Shown here in pieces: positions 16,407 through 27,793 of a DNA stretch of 64,000 bases; position 1 is the first letter of the stretch; every line of letters starts with the position of its first letter. The stretch is from the NCBI RefSeq assembly GCF_002531825.1, contig NZ_NWSX01000002.1, forward strand, positions 124,001-188,000. Direction: 5' to 3'. The DNA is from Rhizobium sp. J15 (lineage in GTDB: Bacteria; Pseudomonadota; Alphaproteobacteria; Rhizobiales; Rhizobiaceae). A program made the position numbers and the translations under genes. A model generated the notes under the pieces. That model had not been told where the DNA came from and searched no databases. It worked only from the letters and a program-made list of their open reading frames with translations.

Positions 16407-16459
16407 GTCGCATTCCTTTGGGTTGAGGCAGTCGCTGCCTGTGATCATCGAATGACGTC

Positions 16460-16488
16460 TATATAGGATAGTTTATTGTGCATTGCAA
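16460..16488 (-). promoter_or_regulatory. phaP promoter
   Basis: On the minus strand there is a -35 TTGCAA (plus 16483-16488), a 17-bp spacer and a -10 TATATA (plus 16460-16465), about 55 bp upstream of the start codon. The -35 overlaps the first TGC-N3-GCA box. Confidence 0.65.
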
Positions 16489-16509
16489 CATTTTTTGTGC
16501 GACGCACAA
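16479..16509. promoter_or_regulatory. Two TGC-N3-GCA boxes, candidate PhaR/AniA operator
   Basis: Box 1 is TGC-ATT-GCA (16479-16487). Box 2 is the longer perfect palindrome TTGTGC-GAC-GCACAA (16495-16509). The centres are 19 bp apart, nearly two helical turns. PhaR of Paracoccus binds CTGC-N3-GCAG-type sites at phasin genes. Box 1 covers the phaP -35, which fits repression in the absence of PHB. Confidence 0.5.
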
Positions 16510-16616
16510 GTCGTTAACCTTTCTGGCCGAAAGGACCCTGCCGTTCTGGACCGGTTTGCGACCTGCAGTTATTAATAAGCCGTTAATTTAGAGGCCGACA
16601 GCGACAAGGTTCGAAC

Positions 16617-19600
16617 ATGCCCGCAGTCCAATATCCGTTCATTGACATTGCCGTGCATGCACGGGTGCGGGAGCGCTTTTCACGCGGCGAGGCGATGGTG
16701 CTGTTTTCGGCCGATCTTGCCCGTCTGCTCTGGGCGAACGGTGCGGGTGCGGAGCTTTTCGGCCACTCGGCGGTCTATGACCTGCTCGATCAGGGCATCG
16801 ACCGCGGCGACATCACCTTCCGTCAGCTGGAAACGGCCGCGCGCCAGCTTGCCGACATCGGCGACAGCAGAAATCTGATGATCCGCGTCGCCAAGGGCTT
16901 CCAGCGCGTGCAGGTGCAGGCCGCGGCCGAATTGATCCGGCTTTCGTCGGGCGAAAAGGCCATCCTGTTTTCCGTGCCGGTCTCGGCAAGACCGATGGCA
17001 TCAGGCGCTGCCGCCGCCCAGATGCTGCAGGGGCTCGATGATCCCGACACGCATATGGCCGTCATCGGCGCCAATGGCGAGGTCATCGCCGCCTCGCCTG
17101 GCTTTGCCTCGCTCGCCATATCAGGCGAGACCGCAAAGACGCTGATCAATCTTGCAGGCGCCCATCCCGACCGGCTGGTGAAGCGTCCTGTCGCGACCGG
17201 CAGGGGCTATCTGCCTGCCGCCGTCGGCAAGCTCAGCGACGAGCCGGCGCTCAATCTGCTCTTTGCGGTCGAGACCGTGCTCGGCCACCTCGACCCGATC
17301 GATCCGCCGGGGCATGAAACCATCGATACGCGCCTGCCGCAGGCCGCTGACGTCCCCGCGCCGCAGGCGACTGGCGCGCCCGCGGGAGACGAAAGCCCGG
17401 CGCCGGCCGAAGCGCTTCAGGACGAGCCCGCCGCCACGGGCTTCACCGAAATCATCGATGCTGTTTCTGACATCGAAGAGGTCGAGGAGACGCTCGAAGA
17501 AATCACCGGCGAAAGCGACCAGGCGGCCGCGGCAGAAGGAGACGACGCGGTTGCGGAGACGCATCCTGCCGAGCACGAGATGCCGGAAAGCGATGGCAGC
17601 GTGATCGACGGCAGTGCAGTGGAGGTCGAGGAGCCTGCCGCGACCGTCGATGACGACGTAATCTCTGGCGGCGAGACGGCGGAAGATGCGGCGATGGCGG
17701 AAACGCCTGCGGAGGCCGGCGACACGCCGAATGAAGAGGCGCCGGCAGCCGTCCGTGAAGAACCCGCACCCGCGACGGCTGAAGTTGCCGACGTGCCCCC
17801 TGCCCCCAAGCTCGCGGCCGAGCCCGGCTTCGTCTTCAGGCCGAACAGCCGCGCCACGCGCTTCGTCTGGAAGATCGATGCGGATGGCCGGTTCAACGAG
17901 GTCAGCCATGAATTCGCCGAGGCTGTCGGTCCGCATGCGTCCGACATCATCGGCTCCGCCTTCAGCGATATCGCCGCGCTCTTCAATCTCGATCCCGATG
18001 GCAAGCTTTCCGAAGCGCTCGCCCGCCGCGATACGTGGTCCGGCAAAACGATCCTCTGGCCGGTCGAAGGCACCAGCCTGGTCGTTCCGGTCGATCTCGC
18101 GGCTTTGCCGACCTATACCCGCAATCGCGATTTCGACGGTTTCCGCGGTTTCGGCGTCGTCCGGCTGTCCGATGCGCAGGAAGACCCGCTGGCGCTTGGA
18201 CTGACGCTCGGCCCGGACGGGATCGGCCATGATGCGGCGAGCCTCGGCCCGGTGCCCGAGCCCGTTGCCGACGAGGACGCTGCGCCCCAGCATATTCCGG
18301 CTGAAACGGCCGTGGCGGAAGATCAGGCGGCTGCAGCAGCCGAGTCGGAGAGCCGGGTGTCGACGCCCGAAGGAGTTGCCGCCGGCGCGCCTGCCCTTGA
18401 AGCGCCTATCTTCGAAAGCGCGGCAGAGGAAGCCGAGGGCAGCGCCGACGCCGGGCAAGCCTCAGCCGCCGAACCGGCCGCCAGCCCCGCGGATGAGCCG
18501 CCGGCACTGCGCATTTCGGAAACGCCCAATCGCCGTTTCACCGACAAGGTCGTTCAGCTTCACAGCGGCGGCGCCGGATTGACGGCTGCAGAACAGGCGA
18601 ATTTCCGCGAGATCGCCAAACGTCTCGAAGCCTTCGGCGCGCGCAAGGAAGACCCAGCCGCCCCGGAAGCGGTAGAAGCCGCCCCCACGGAGACGGCCGA
18701 TCTTCAGGAAGCGCCCACAATCCAGAAGGTCGAGGCCGAAGTCCCCCTCGTCGGTGAAGCAGCGCCGCAGGAAGCGATCTTCGAAAATGCGGCCGAGGCC
18801 GAGGGTGAAGACGACGCGCCGGCAATCATCGCCGATGACGAGGCGACGGAAGGGCTCGAGGAGACGGTCAGCCAGATCGAGGTGCTGACGAGCTTAATCC
18901 CGCCGCGCGTGAAGATGACGGATGGGCTTTCGGCCGGAACGGTCGACCAATTGCCGGTCGCCGTGCTCATCCATGTCGGCGATGCGCTGCTCCATGCCAA
19001 TCCCGAATTCATGCGGCTGACCGGCTACGCGTCGCTCGATGCGCTGCGCGAGGTCGGCGGCATCGAAGCCCTGCTGCAGCGCCGCGAACTCGAGGAAAAG
19101 GCGGCGGGCTCCGGCACCATGATGCTCGTCAAGGCCGACGACAGGCTGGTGCCGGTGACTGCGCGGCTGCAATCGGTGCGCTGGGAAGACGCCAATGCGC
19201 TGATGCTGGCGCTGATGCCGGTGGAAGGCAAGGACGACAGCCGCGGCGACGCCAGCCGGTCCGAAACGCGTCCCGAGCGGATGGTCGAGAAAGTCGCCAA
19301 GCTGCAGATCGAGGTCGAGGAATTGCGCTCGATCCTGGAGACGGCGACCGACGGCGTCGTCGTCATCGGCACGGAAGGCGACATCCGCTCGATGAACCGC
19401 TCGGCGAGCGCGCTTTTCAATTACGATGAGCAGGAGACGCGCGGCAAACCCTTCGTGATGCTGTTTGCCCATGAGAGCCAGAAGGCGGTGCTCGACTATC
19501 TGAACGGCCTTTCCGGCCATGGTGTGGCGAGCGTCTTGAACGACGGGCGCGAAGTGATCGGCCGCGAGGCCGGCGGCGGCTTCGTGCCGCTGTTCATGAC

Positions 19601-20423
19601 GATGGGCCAGCTGACCTCCTCCAACGGCTATTGCGCGGTCATCCGCGACATCACCCAGTGGAAGCGCACCGAGGACGAACTGCGCAACGCCAAGGGTGCG
19701 GCCGAAACCGCCAATGCCCACAAGACGGATTTCCTCGCCCGTGTCAGCCACGAAATCCGCACGCCGCTCAACGCCATCATCGGCTTTTCCGACATGATGG
19801 CCGGCGAACGCTTCGGGCCGATCGGCCATCCGCGCTACATCGAATATGCCAACGATATCGGCCGCTCCGGCCGGCACGTGCTGGATATCGTCAACGACCT
19901 GCTCGACATTTCGAAGATCGAAGCGGGCGAGATGGATCTCGATTTTGCCGCCGTCGGCCTCAACGAGGCGGTCTCGGAGGCCGTGGCGCTGGTGCAGCCG
20001 CAGGCGAACGGCCAGCGCGTCATCATCCGCACGGCGCTGTCGCATGCGGTGCCCGACGTCGTGGCGGATCTGCGCTCGATCAAGCAGATCGCGCTCAATA
20101 TCCTGTCCAACGCCATCCGCTTCACCCCCTCGGGCGGGCAGATCGTCGTTTCCACCTCCTATGAGGCGAACGGCAGCGTCGTCTTGCGGGTCCGCGATAC
20201 CGGCGTCGGCATGACACGCAGCGAACTCGACCAGGCGATGAAGCCGTTCCGGCAGGTCTCCTCGACCCAGTCGCGCCATCGCGGCGACGGCACCGGGCTC
20301 GGCCTGCCGTTGACCAAGGCGATGGTGGACGCCAACCGGGCGACCTTCTCGATCAATTCGGCGCCGAACGAGGGCACGCTCGTCGAGATCACCTTCCCGT
20401 CGCAGCGCGTGCTGGCCGGCTGA
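16617..20423 (+). CDS. cbrA: PAS sensor histidine kinase of the PleC/DivJ/PdhS family, CbrA-like
   Basis: 1268 residues. The N-terminal region (1-220) carries PAS-like segments. Residues about 225-400 and 540-755 are long Ala/Glu/Pro-rich acidic spacers flanking another PAS-like part (about 405-535). A canonical PAS domain (about 905-1020, TATDGVVVIGTEG) precedes the HisKA box (SHEIRTPLNAIIGF, His about 1045) and a HATPase with N box NILSNAIRF and G boxes DTGVGM and GTGLGL. The HisKA sequence has the DivK-interacting character (FSDMMAGERFGPIG). S. meliloti CbrA, which I recall as next to a phasin gene, controls the cell cycle through DivK, and also succinoglycan and motility. No membrane segment was seen, so it is probably cytosolic. 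Unlinked to a response regulator. Confidence 0.82.
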   Translation: MPAVQYPFIDIAVHARVRERFSRGEAMVLFSADLARLLWANGAGAELFGHSAVYDLLDQGIDRGDITFRQLETAARQLADIGDSRNLMIRVAKGFQRVQVQAAAELIRLSSGEKAILFSVPVSARPMASGAAAAQMLQGLDDPDTHMAVIGANGEVIAASPGFASLAISGETAKTLINLAGAHPDRLVKRPVATGRGYLPAAVGKLSDEPALNLLFAVETVLGHLDPIDPPGHETIDTRLPQAADVPAPQATGAPAGDESPAPAEALQDEPAATGFTEIIDAVSDIEEVEETLEEITGESDQAAAAEGDDAVAETHPAEHEMPESDGSVIDGSAVEVEEPAATVDDDVISGGETAEDAAMAETPAEAGDTPNEEAPAAVREEPAPATAEVADVPPAPKLAAEPGFVFRPNSRATRFVWKIDADGRFNEVSHEFAEAVGPHASDIIGSAFSDIAALFNLDPDGKLSEALARRDTWSGKTILWPVEGTSLVVPVDLAALPTYTRNRDFDGFRGFGVVRLSDAQEDPLALGLTLGPDGIGHDAASLGPVPEPVADEDAAPQHIPAETAVAEDQAAAAAESESRVSTPEGVAAGAPALEAPIFESAAEEAEGSADAGQASAAEPAASPADEPPALRISETPNRRFTDKVVQLHSGGAGLTAAEQANFREIAKRLEAFGARKEDPAAPEAVEAAPTETADLQEAPTIQKVEAEVPLVGEAAPQEAIFENAAEAEGEDDAPAIIADDEATEGLEETVSQIEVLTSLIPPRVKMTDGLSAGTVDQLPVAVLIHVGDALLHANPEFMRLTGYASLDALREVGGIEALLQRRELEEKAAGSGTMMLVKADDRLVPVTARLQSVRWEDANALMLALMPVEGKDDSRGDASRSETRPERMVEKVAKLQIEVEELRSILETATDGVVVIGTEGDIRSMNRSASALFNYDEQETRGKPFVMLFAHESQKAVLDYLNGLSGHGVASVLNDGREVIGREAGGGFVPLFMTMGQLTSSNGYCAVIRDITQWKRTEDELRNAKGAAETANAHKTDFLARVSHEIRTPLNAIIGFSDMMAGERFGPIGHPRYIEYANDIGRSGRHVLDIVNDLLDISKIEAGEMDLDFAAVGLNEAVSEAVALVQPQANGQRVIIRTALSHAVPDVVADLRSIKQIALNILSNAIRFTPSGGQIVVSTSYEANGSVVLRVRDTGVGMTRSELDQAMKPFRQVSSTQSRHRGDGTGLGLPLTKAMVDANRATFSINSAPNEGTLVEITFPSQRVLAG

Positions 20424-20728
20424 TCCGGAGTATTTTCGTTCCGTTGAAATTCTCTATCTCTTTGTTTTCATGCTATTCTTTGGAAGACGCCGCGAAGTTT
20501 TGCCGGAATTGCTCTCAGAAAAAAAGGCAGCCAAAGGCTGCCTTGAATTTGTGCTGTTCAACAAGAGCTCAGTCGATCAACGTCATGTTTCGTAAGCCCG
20601 GAGGCTCCAGGCCGCCTCGTTCATGTGCGGCCCCCAAGTTGCTTCACCTTTGACCAACCTTTCTTAACGAAAGGTTTCCATGACAACGAATTGATGAATG
20701 GTGAAAGCTTATAGTTTACGATCCCTTA
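20424..20728. other. Structured intergenic region downstream of cbrA and acsA2
   Basis: About 305 bp with no substantial ORF. It contains a strong minus-strand terminator (20519-20544), an 8-bp perfect inverted repeat AACCTTTC/GAAAGGTT (20656-20663 and 20669-20676), GC-rich pairing near 20605-20620, and a 13-codon minus-strand ORF (20624 to 20583) with a GGGGG-type ribosome site. It could be a long acsA2 3' UTR or a small RNA gene. I could not place a clear promoter. Confidence 0.45.
20519..20544 (-). terminator. Rho-independent terminator, acsA2 or small RNA
   Basis: On the minus strand the 9-bp perfect stem AAGGCAGCC / GGCTGCCTT has a TTT loop and continues into a run of T residues. The plus-strand reading lacks a T-run, so it serves minus-strand transcription. 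It is 185 bp past the acsA2 stop, unusually far. Confidence 0.85.
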
Positions 20729-22681
<1,953 letters not shown>

Positions 22682-22911
22682 TCAATCCTCCTCCCCAATA
22701 TCGTCTTTATATCATGCTGCATTGCATTATAAAGGCCGGAACCCGACCGGATCCGACGCCCGGCGAACACCCGGAAATCGCAATCCGTCAGCGTCGATTT
22801 CAAAATACCGGCAGCCGCGCAACGCCGGGGGATTTGCATCTAAGAGGCATTTCCTATATCCGGCGAAATCAACGCATAACGGGTTAACCGGCTGAATTAC
22901 CGGCGGAGATC

Positions 22912-24804
22912 ATGAGTACGTCAAGACATCGCAGGTGGCGCAGGAAGATCGGGCCCGTTTCGCGCTGGCTCCCGGCATTTGCGCGCCTTTCGACGCTCTT
23001 CCTCCTGATCGCGCTGGGGCTTTTCGTCGCCCTCAGGGTCGCCGCGCCCTATCTCATCTCGACCGGTTTCGTGCGCTCCGGCATCGAGGAGGCGCTGTCG
23101 AAATGGACGGGCTATCATGCCGAGATCAAGGGCAGCCCGGTTCTGGAATTCTGGCCGACGCCGCGCATCACGCTGAACCAGGTCACCATCCGCCAGCCGC
23201 GTGAGAGCGGCGACAAGCTGCTCGGCAGCGTTGAAAGCCTGTCGGCCGATTTCAGCCTGATCGACGCTCTGAGAGGCCGGACGAGCTTCCACGAATTCCA
23301 CCTGCTGCGCCCGAACCTTGCGCTGACGCGTGACGAGAAGGGGCTGATCGACTGGAGCTATGCGGGGCTACTCGCGCGCGCCATCAGCGGTGTCCGCTAC
23401 GAAAACGGCGCGGAGGTGCTCGATCCTGATCTTGACGCCGAGATCGGCGCGGTGACAGTCGAGGACGGCACGCTTGTCGTTACCGACGTCAGGAGCAACA
23501 AGATCTATCACTTCGACAGCGTCACGGCCGACATCGCCTGGCCGAGGCTTTCAGGCGCCATCTCGGCGGTCGTCATCGCCCGCATCAACGGCGAGGACCT
23601 GAAGATCGACTATGCCTCGCGCCAGCCGCTGCTCGCCTTTGCCGGCAGGAACGCCGAGGCCAGGACGTCGCTGACGTCAAATCTGATGACCGCACGCTTC
23701 CAGGGCGTCGCCAGCATCGCCAGCCTTTCGTCCCTTTCCGGAAACGTCGCCGTCACCATTCCCGACATGCCGCGGCTTCTCACATGGTCAGGCAAATCGA
23801 TCCCCGGCATCGGCACACTGAAGAGCGCTTCGCTCGACTCCGACATCATGTCGTCCGGCAGCGGGCTGCGCTTCAACAATCTCAGCCTGTCGCTGAACGA
23901 GGCGAGCGCCACCGGCGTGATGGACCTCTCGACCGCGCCGGGCAAGCGGCCGAAGATCGGCGGCACGCTCGCCTTCGACCAGATGAACCTCAAGCCATTC
24001 CTCGACGCCTTCGCGCTGAGGCTCGCCGCCGGCGAGGCAGAGGAAATCTCCGCCGACATGAGAGAGCCGCTGAAGATGCTCGATGTCGACGTCAGGCTTT
24101 CGGCCCGCCGTGCGCAGATGGGGCTCTTCGAGCTTTCCGATCTCGGCGCCAGCATGATCGTGACCGGCGGGGAGGCGAAATTCGACATTGGCGACAGCCA
24201 GTTCGAAGGCGGTGAAATGACGGCGCATCTGGAGGCGACGCAACGCGATTTCGACGGGGGCGGGAAATTGCAGCTGTCGATCCGCAACGCCGACTTCGCT
24301 GCCCTTGCCGAACGCCTGCAGCTCAAGGGGCCGCTGCCGCTTGCGACAGGATCGCTCGATCTCGACCTGCAGTCGTCGAAGGCGATCTGGACGGCCGGTC
24401 TCGGCGACGTCACCGGCAAGCTGCACTTCTGGACGCGGGAAGGCACGATCCCCGGTATCGACGCCGGGGCGCTGCGGACCCAGGCGGCCCAAAAGCCGTT
24501 CTTTCCGCTCAGTGCCGCGGCGAGCGGCGCTTTCACCTTCGACCAGCTGGACCTTCAGGCCGATTTCGCCAACGGCTCCGCAGAAATCCGTGACGCCCGC
24601 GTCGCCGGGCCGGCGCAGACGCTGACGCTTTCCGGCGTCGTCACCTATCAGACGAACGGACTGGCGCTTTCCGGATCGCTGGAGGCGACCGACCCGGCCA
24701 AGGCGGCGGAGCTGCCGCTTCTGCCGTTCTTCGTCGGCGGCTCATGGCCGAACCCGGTCATTTCGCCGGTTCCGCTTCTCAACAGCACACCCCACGCGCA
24801 GTAG
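22912..24804 (+). CDS. AsmA-family envelope protein
   Basis: 630 residues. A basic N-terminus and one membrane helix (about 21-45) are followed by a long beta-rich region. AsmA-type features include a conserved early segment (ALSKWTGYHAEIKGSPVLEFWPTP) and a C-terminal AsmA_2-like part (GDVTGKLHFWTREGTIPGID). Family members are inner-membrane anchored with a large periplasmic beta-groove linked to lipid transport and outer-membrane assembly. Single gene with a 230-bp upstream gap. Its 3' end meets convergent potI across a repeated element. Confidence 0.82.
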   Translation: MSTSRHRRWRRKIGPVSRWLPAFARLSTLFLLIALGLFVALRVAAPYLISTGFVRSGIEEALSKWTGYHAEIKGSPVLEFWPTPRITLNQVTIRQPRESGDKLLGSVESLSADFSLIDALRGRTSFHEFHLLRPNLALTRDEKGLIDWSYAGLLARAISGVRYENGAEVLDPDLDAEIGAVTVEDGTLVVTDVRSNKIYHFDSVTADIAWPRLSGAISAVVIARINGEDLKIDYASRQPLLAFAGRNAEARTSLTSNLMTARFQGVASIASLSSLSGNVAVTIPDMPRLLTWSGKSIPGIGTLKSASLDSDIMSSGSGLRFNNLSLSLNEASATGVMDLSTAPGKRPKIGGTLAFDQMNLKPFLDAFALRLAAGEAEEISADMREPLKMLDVDVRLSARRAQMGLFELSDLGASMIVTGGEAKFDIGDSQFEGGEMTAHLEATQRDFDGGGKLQLSIRNADFAALAERLQLKGPLPLATGSLDLDLQSSKAIWTAGLGDVTGKLHFWTREGTIPGIDAGALRTQAAQKPFFPLSAAASGAFTFDQLDLQADFANGSAEIRDARVAGPAQTLTLSGVVTYQTNGLALSGSLEATDPAKAAELPLLPFFVGGSWPNPVISPVPLLNSTPHAQ

Positions 24805-24829
24805 GCCGACACCGGACAGGACTTGCCGC

Positions 24830-24863
24830 GAAACCGCTGCACACTTTCGCGCGACACGCTTTA
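24830..24863. repeat. Intergenic repeat, copy 1 (half element)
   Basis: This 34-bp segment matches 54572-54605 at 30 of 34 positions (core CCGC-GCACACTTT-GCGCGACA-GCTTTA). It lies between convergent genes and includes the potI stop codon at its right end. The left palindromic arm present in copy 2 is missing. Confidence 0.75.
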
Positions 24864-25679
24864 GGCGCCGGCGGCTGCCGCGCGCTCATCGCGCTCGCGT
24901 TGCACTTCGCGGCGCTTGGTGATGACCGAAGCACAGATGACGCCGACCGCCACGATGGCGATGAGGATCGTGCAGACCGCATTGATCTCAGGCGTCACGC
25001 CGAGACGCACCTGGCTGTAGATCTTCATTGGCAGCGTGGTCGCACCCGGACCGGAGGTGAAGCTTGCGATCACGAGATCATCCAGCGACAGGGTAAAAGC
25101 CAGTATCCAGCCGGAAAACACCGCCGGGGAAATGATCGGCAAAGTGATTTCGAAAAAGGTGCGCACCGGCGGCGCTCCCAGATCCTGCGCGGCTTCCTCG
25201 ATCGACTGGTCGAAGCTCAAGAGCCGCGATTGCACCACGACGGCGACGAAGCACATGGTCAGCGTCGTATGCGCCAGCGTGATGGTCCAGAAGCCGCGAT
25301 CGAAGCCGATCGCCACGAAGAGCAGCAGCAGCGACAGGCCGGTGATGACTTCCGGCATGACGAGCGGCGCATAGACCATGCCGGAGAAGAGCATGCGGCC
25401 GCGGAAGCGGGTGTAACGCACCAGCGTCAGCGCCGCCATGGTGCCGAGCACGGTCGCGAAGGTGGCCGACAGCAGGCCGACACGGATCGTCACCCAGGCG
25501 GCGTCGAGCAGCGCCTGGTTCGACAGCAGTGAAACATACCACTTGGTGGAGAAGCCGCCCCAGACGGTAACGAGCTTCGACTCGTTGAAGGAAAAGACCA
25601 CCAGAAGCACGATCGGCAGATAGAGGAAGGCAAAGCCGAGCACGACGGAGATGATGTTGAAGCGGGTCCATCTCAACAT
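24861..25679 (-). CDS. potI: Polyamine ABC transporter permease PotI/PotC-type
   Basis: 272 residues with about six membrane helices, from VVLGFAFLYLPIVLLVVFSF near the start to a C-terminal CTILIAIVAVGVICASVI. The EAA loop EEAAQDLGAPPVRTFFEITLP is the ATPase contact. With PotH it forms the inner-membrane channel for putrescine/spermidine-type substrates. It lies 3 bp after potH and is last in the operon; its stop codon lies inside a repeated element. Confidence 0.93.
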   Translation of the reverse strand: MLRWTRFNIISVVLGFAFLYLPIVLLVVFSFNESKLVTVWGGFSTKWYVSLLSNQALLDAAWVTIRVGLLSATFATVLGTMAALTLVRYTRFRGRMLFSGMVYAPLVMPEVITGLSLLLLFVAIGFDRGFWTITLAHTTLTMCFVAVVVQSRLLSFDQSIEEAAQDLGAPPVRTFFEITLPIISPAVFSGWILAFTLSLDDLVIASFTSGPGATTLPMKIYSQVRLGVTPEINAVCTILIAIVAVGVICASVITKRREVQRERDERAAAAGA

Positions 25680-25682
25680 GGC

Positions 25683-26594
25683 TTACTTCCCCCGCTCTTC
25701 GGCCTTGGCCTGCGCATTCTGGAAGAAGACGATCGGGATCACCAGGATCATGAGCAGGATCGTCGCGACCGCCGAGGAGACCGGCCAGTCTCTGTTGGCA
25801 TTGAATTCGTTCCAGAGCGTCTTGCCGATCATCAGCGTCTGCGAGCCGCCGAGAAGATCGGGGATGACGAATTCACCGACGGCCGGGATGAAGACCAGCA
25901 TGCAGCCGGCAATCACACCGGGGATCGACAGCGGAAAGGTGACGCGCCAGAAGGCCTGGATCGGCGTGCAGCCGAGATCCTGGGCGGCCTCGATCAGCGT
26001 GCCGTCCATCTTTTCGAGCGCCGAATAGAGCGGCAGCACCATGAAGGGCAGATAGGAATAGACGATGCCGATATAGACGGCCGTCGTGGTGTTGAGGATG
26101 ATCAGCGGGCTGTCGATGATATGCAGCGACAGCAGAAGCTGGTTCAGCAATCCCTCCGGCTTCAGGATGGCAATCCATGCATAGACGCGGATCAGGAAGC
26201 TCGTCCAGAAGGGCAGGATGACCAGCATCAGCAGCGTCGGGCGAATGCTGCGCGGCGCCTGCGCCATGCCATAAGCGATCGGATAGGCGATCAGCAGCAT
26301 CAGAAAGGTCGAAATACCGGCAATGACGACGCTCGAGAGATAGGCGTTGAAGTAGAGCGGGTCGTCCGTGAGGTAGCCGTAATTGTCGAAGGAGAAGGTC
26401 GCGACCTTGCTCCAGAAACCGGCCCAGCCATCGGCAAGCGAGAAGACCGGCTCGTAAGGCGGTATGGCGATCGCCGTCGTCGACAGCGAGATGCGGAAGA
26501 CGATGAAGAACGGCGCCAGAAAGAACACCAGCAGCCAGGCATAGGGAATGATGATGACGAGGCGGCTGTAGAAGCGAGAGGCAAATGTTCCCAT
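25683..26594 (-). CDS. potH: Polyamine ABC transporter permease PotH/PotB-type
   Basis: 303 residues. The N-terminal helix (IIIPYAWLLVFFLAPFFIVF) and periplasmic loop are followed by the permease domain with EAA motif EAAQDLGCTPIQAFWRVTFP. Partner of PotI. Starts 4 bp after potG, so tightly linked within the operon. Confidence 0.93.
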   Translation of the reverse strand: MGTFASRFYSRLVIIIPYAWLLVFFLAPFFIVFRISLSTTAIAIPPYEPVFSLADGWAGFWSKVATFSFDNYGYLTDDPLYFNAYLSSVVIAGISTFLMLLIAYPIAYGMAQAPRSIRPTLLMLVILPFWTSFLIRVYAWIAILKPEGLLNQLLLSLHIIDSPLIILNTTTAVYIGIVYSYLPFMVLPLYSALEKMDGTLIEAAQDLGCTPIQAFWRVTFPLSIPGVIAGCMLVFIPAVGEFVIPDLLGGSQTLMIGKTLWNEFNANRDWPVSSAVATILLMILVIPIVFFQNAQAKAEERGK

Positions 26595-26598
26595 AGGC

Positions 26599-27744
26599 TC
26601 AATCCTTCAAGAGCACGCCGGCATTCTCATCGAAGGAGATCCAGACGTCCTGATCGTAGCCGAAGGGGTCGTCGACGGAACGCTGCGCGTTGAGAGAAGA
26701 GGCTCTGACGACTTTGCCGCTCGGCAGCTTGATATGAAAGACGGTCATGTCGCCGAGATAGGCGATATCCCAGATCTCGCCCTTGACTGAATTGACCGAG
26801 GCATTCGCGGGTGCTGCACGCGTCACACGGATCTTTTCCGGGCGGATGGCAAAACCGACCGCATTGCCGATGGCCGGTGTTTCAGCGGCGGCGCTGCGGA
26901 TGGTGAAGCCGCTTTCGACCGATATTTCGACAGCGCCGTTTCCAGATGCCGCCACCTTGCCGTCGAAGATGTTCACGTCGCCGATGAAATCCGCGACGAA
27001 GCGGGAATTCGGCGCCTCGTAGATTTCGGCGGGCGTTGCGACCTGCACCACCTTGCCGTGGCTCATGACGGCGATGCGGTCGGCCATGGTCATCGCCTCT
27101 TCCTGGTCGTGGGTGACGACGACGAAGGTGAGGCCGAGGTTCTGCTGCAGGTCCATCAGCTCGAACTGGGTTTCCTCGCGCAGCTTCTTGTCGAGCGCGC
27201 CGAGCGGCTCGTCGAGCAGCAGCACCTTCGGGCGCTTGGCGAGCGAACGGGCGAGCGCCACGCGCTGGCGCTGGCCGCCGGAGAGCTGGTTCGGCTTGCG
27301 GGAGGCGAATTGCTCGAGTTTGACGAGCTTCAGCATCTGCGCGACGCGTTCGGCCATTTCGTCCTTCGGCATGCCATCCTGCTTCAGACCGAAGGCAATG
27401 TTCTTCTCGACCGTCATGTGCGGGAAAAGCGCGTAGGACTGGAACATCATGTTGACCGGCCGCTTGTAAGGCGGCGTGCCGGCAAGATCGGTGCCGTCGA
27501 GGACGATTTCGCCCGAAGTCGGCTGTTCGAAGCCGGCGAGCATGCGCAGAAGCGTCGACTTTCCGCAGCCGGACGCGCCGAGCAGCGCGAAGAACTCGCG
27601 GTGATAGATGTTGAGCGAGAGATCGTCGACGGCGGTGAAATTGCCGAAGCGCTTGGTGACATTCTTGAAAGCGATGAAAGGTTTTGCGGACGGATCGGTC
27701 CAGGGTGCGAAAGCGCGGCGGATATTGCCCAAAGATTTCATCAT
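26599..27744 (-). CDS. potG: Polyamine ABC transporter ATP-binding protein PotG/PotA-type
   Basis: 381 residues. Walker A is GASGCGKST (about 54-62), the signature LSGGQRQRVALARSL, Walker B VLLLDEPLGALD and H-loop VVTHDQEEAMTMADR. A C-terminal TOBE domain (about 300-375) is typical of spermidine/putrescine and maltose-type ATPases. Separated from potF by 84 bp containing a perfect hairpin, while potH and potI follow almost without gaps. Confidence 0.94.
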   Translation of the reverse strand: MMKSLGNIRRAFAPWTDPSAKPFIAFKNVTKRFGNFTAVDDLSLNIYHREFFALLGASGCGKSTLLRMLAGFEQPTSGEIVLDGTDLAGTPPYKRPVNMMFQSYALFPHMTVEKNIAFGLKQDGMPKDEMAERVAQMLKLVKLEQFASRKPNQLSGGQRQRVALARSLAKRPKVLLLDEPLGALDKKLREETQFELMDLQQNLGLTFVVVTHDQEEAMTMADRIAVMSHGKVVQVATPAEIYEAPNSRFVADFIGDVNIFDGKVAASGNGAVEISVESGFTIRSAAAETPAIGNAVGFAIRPEKIRVTRAAPANASVNSVKGEIWDIAYLGDMTVFHIKLPSGKVVRASSLNAQRSVDDPFGYDQDVWISFDENAGVLLKD

Positions 27745-27793
27745 TATTCCCCGAAAAATATGCAGCCGGCTTCCACCCGGGCCGGGAATTGAA

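Noticed and set aside
20583..20624. 13-codon minus-strand ORF as a genuine leader-peptide gene
   Set aside because: Too short to judge from one sequence, with no attenuator logic connecting it to a downstream gene; kept only as part of the intergenic description.
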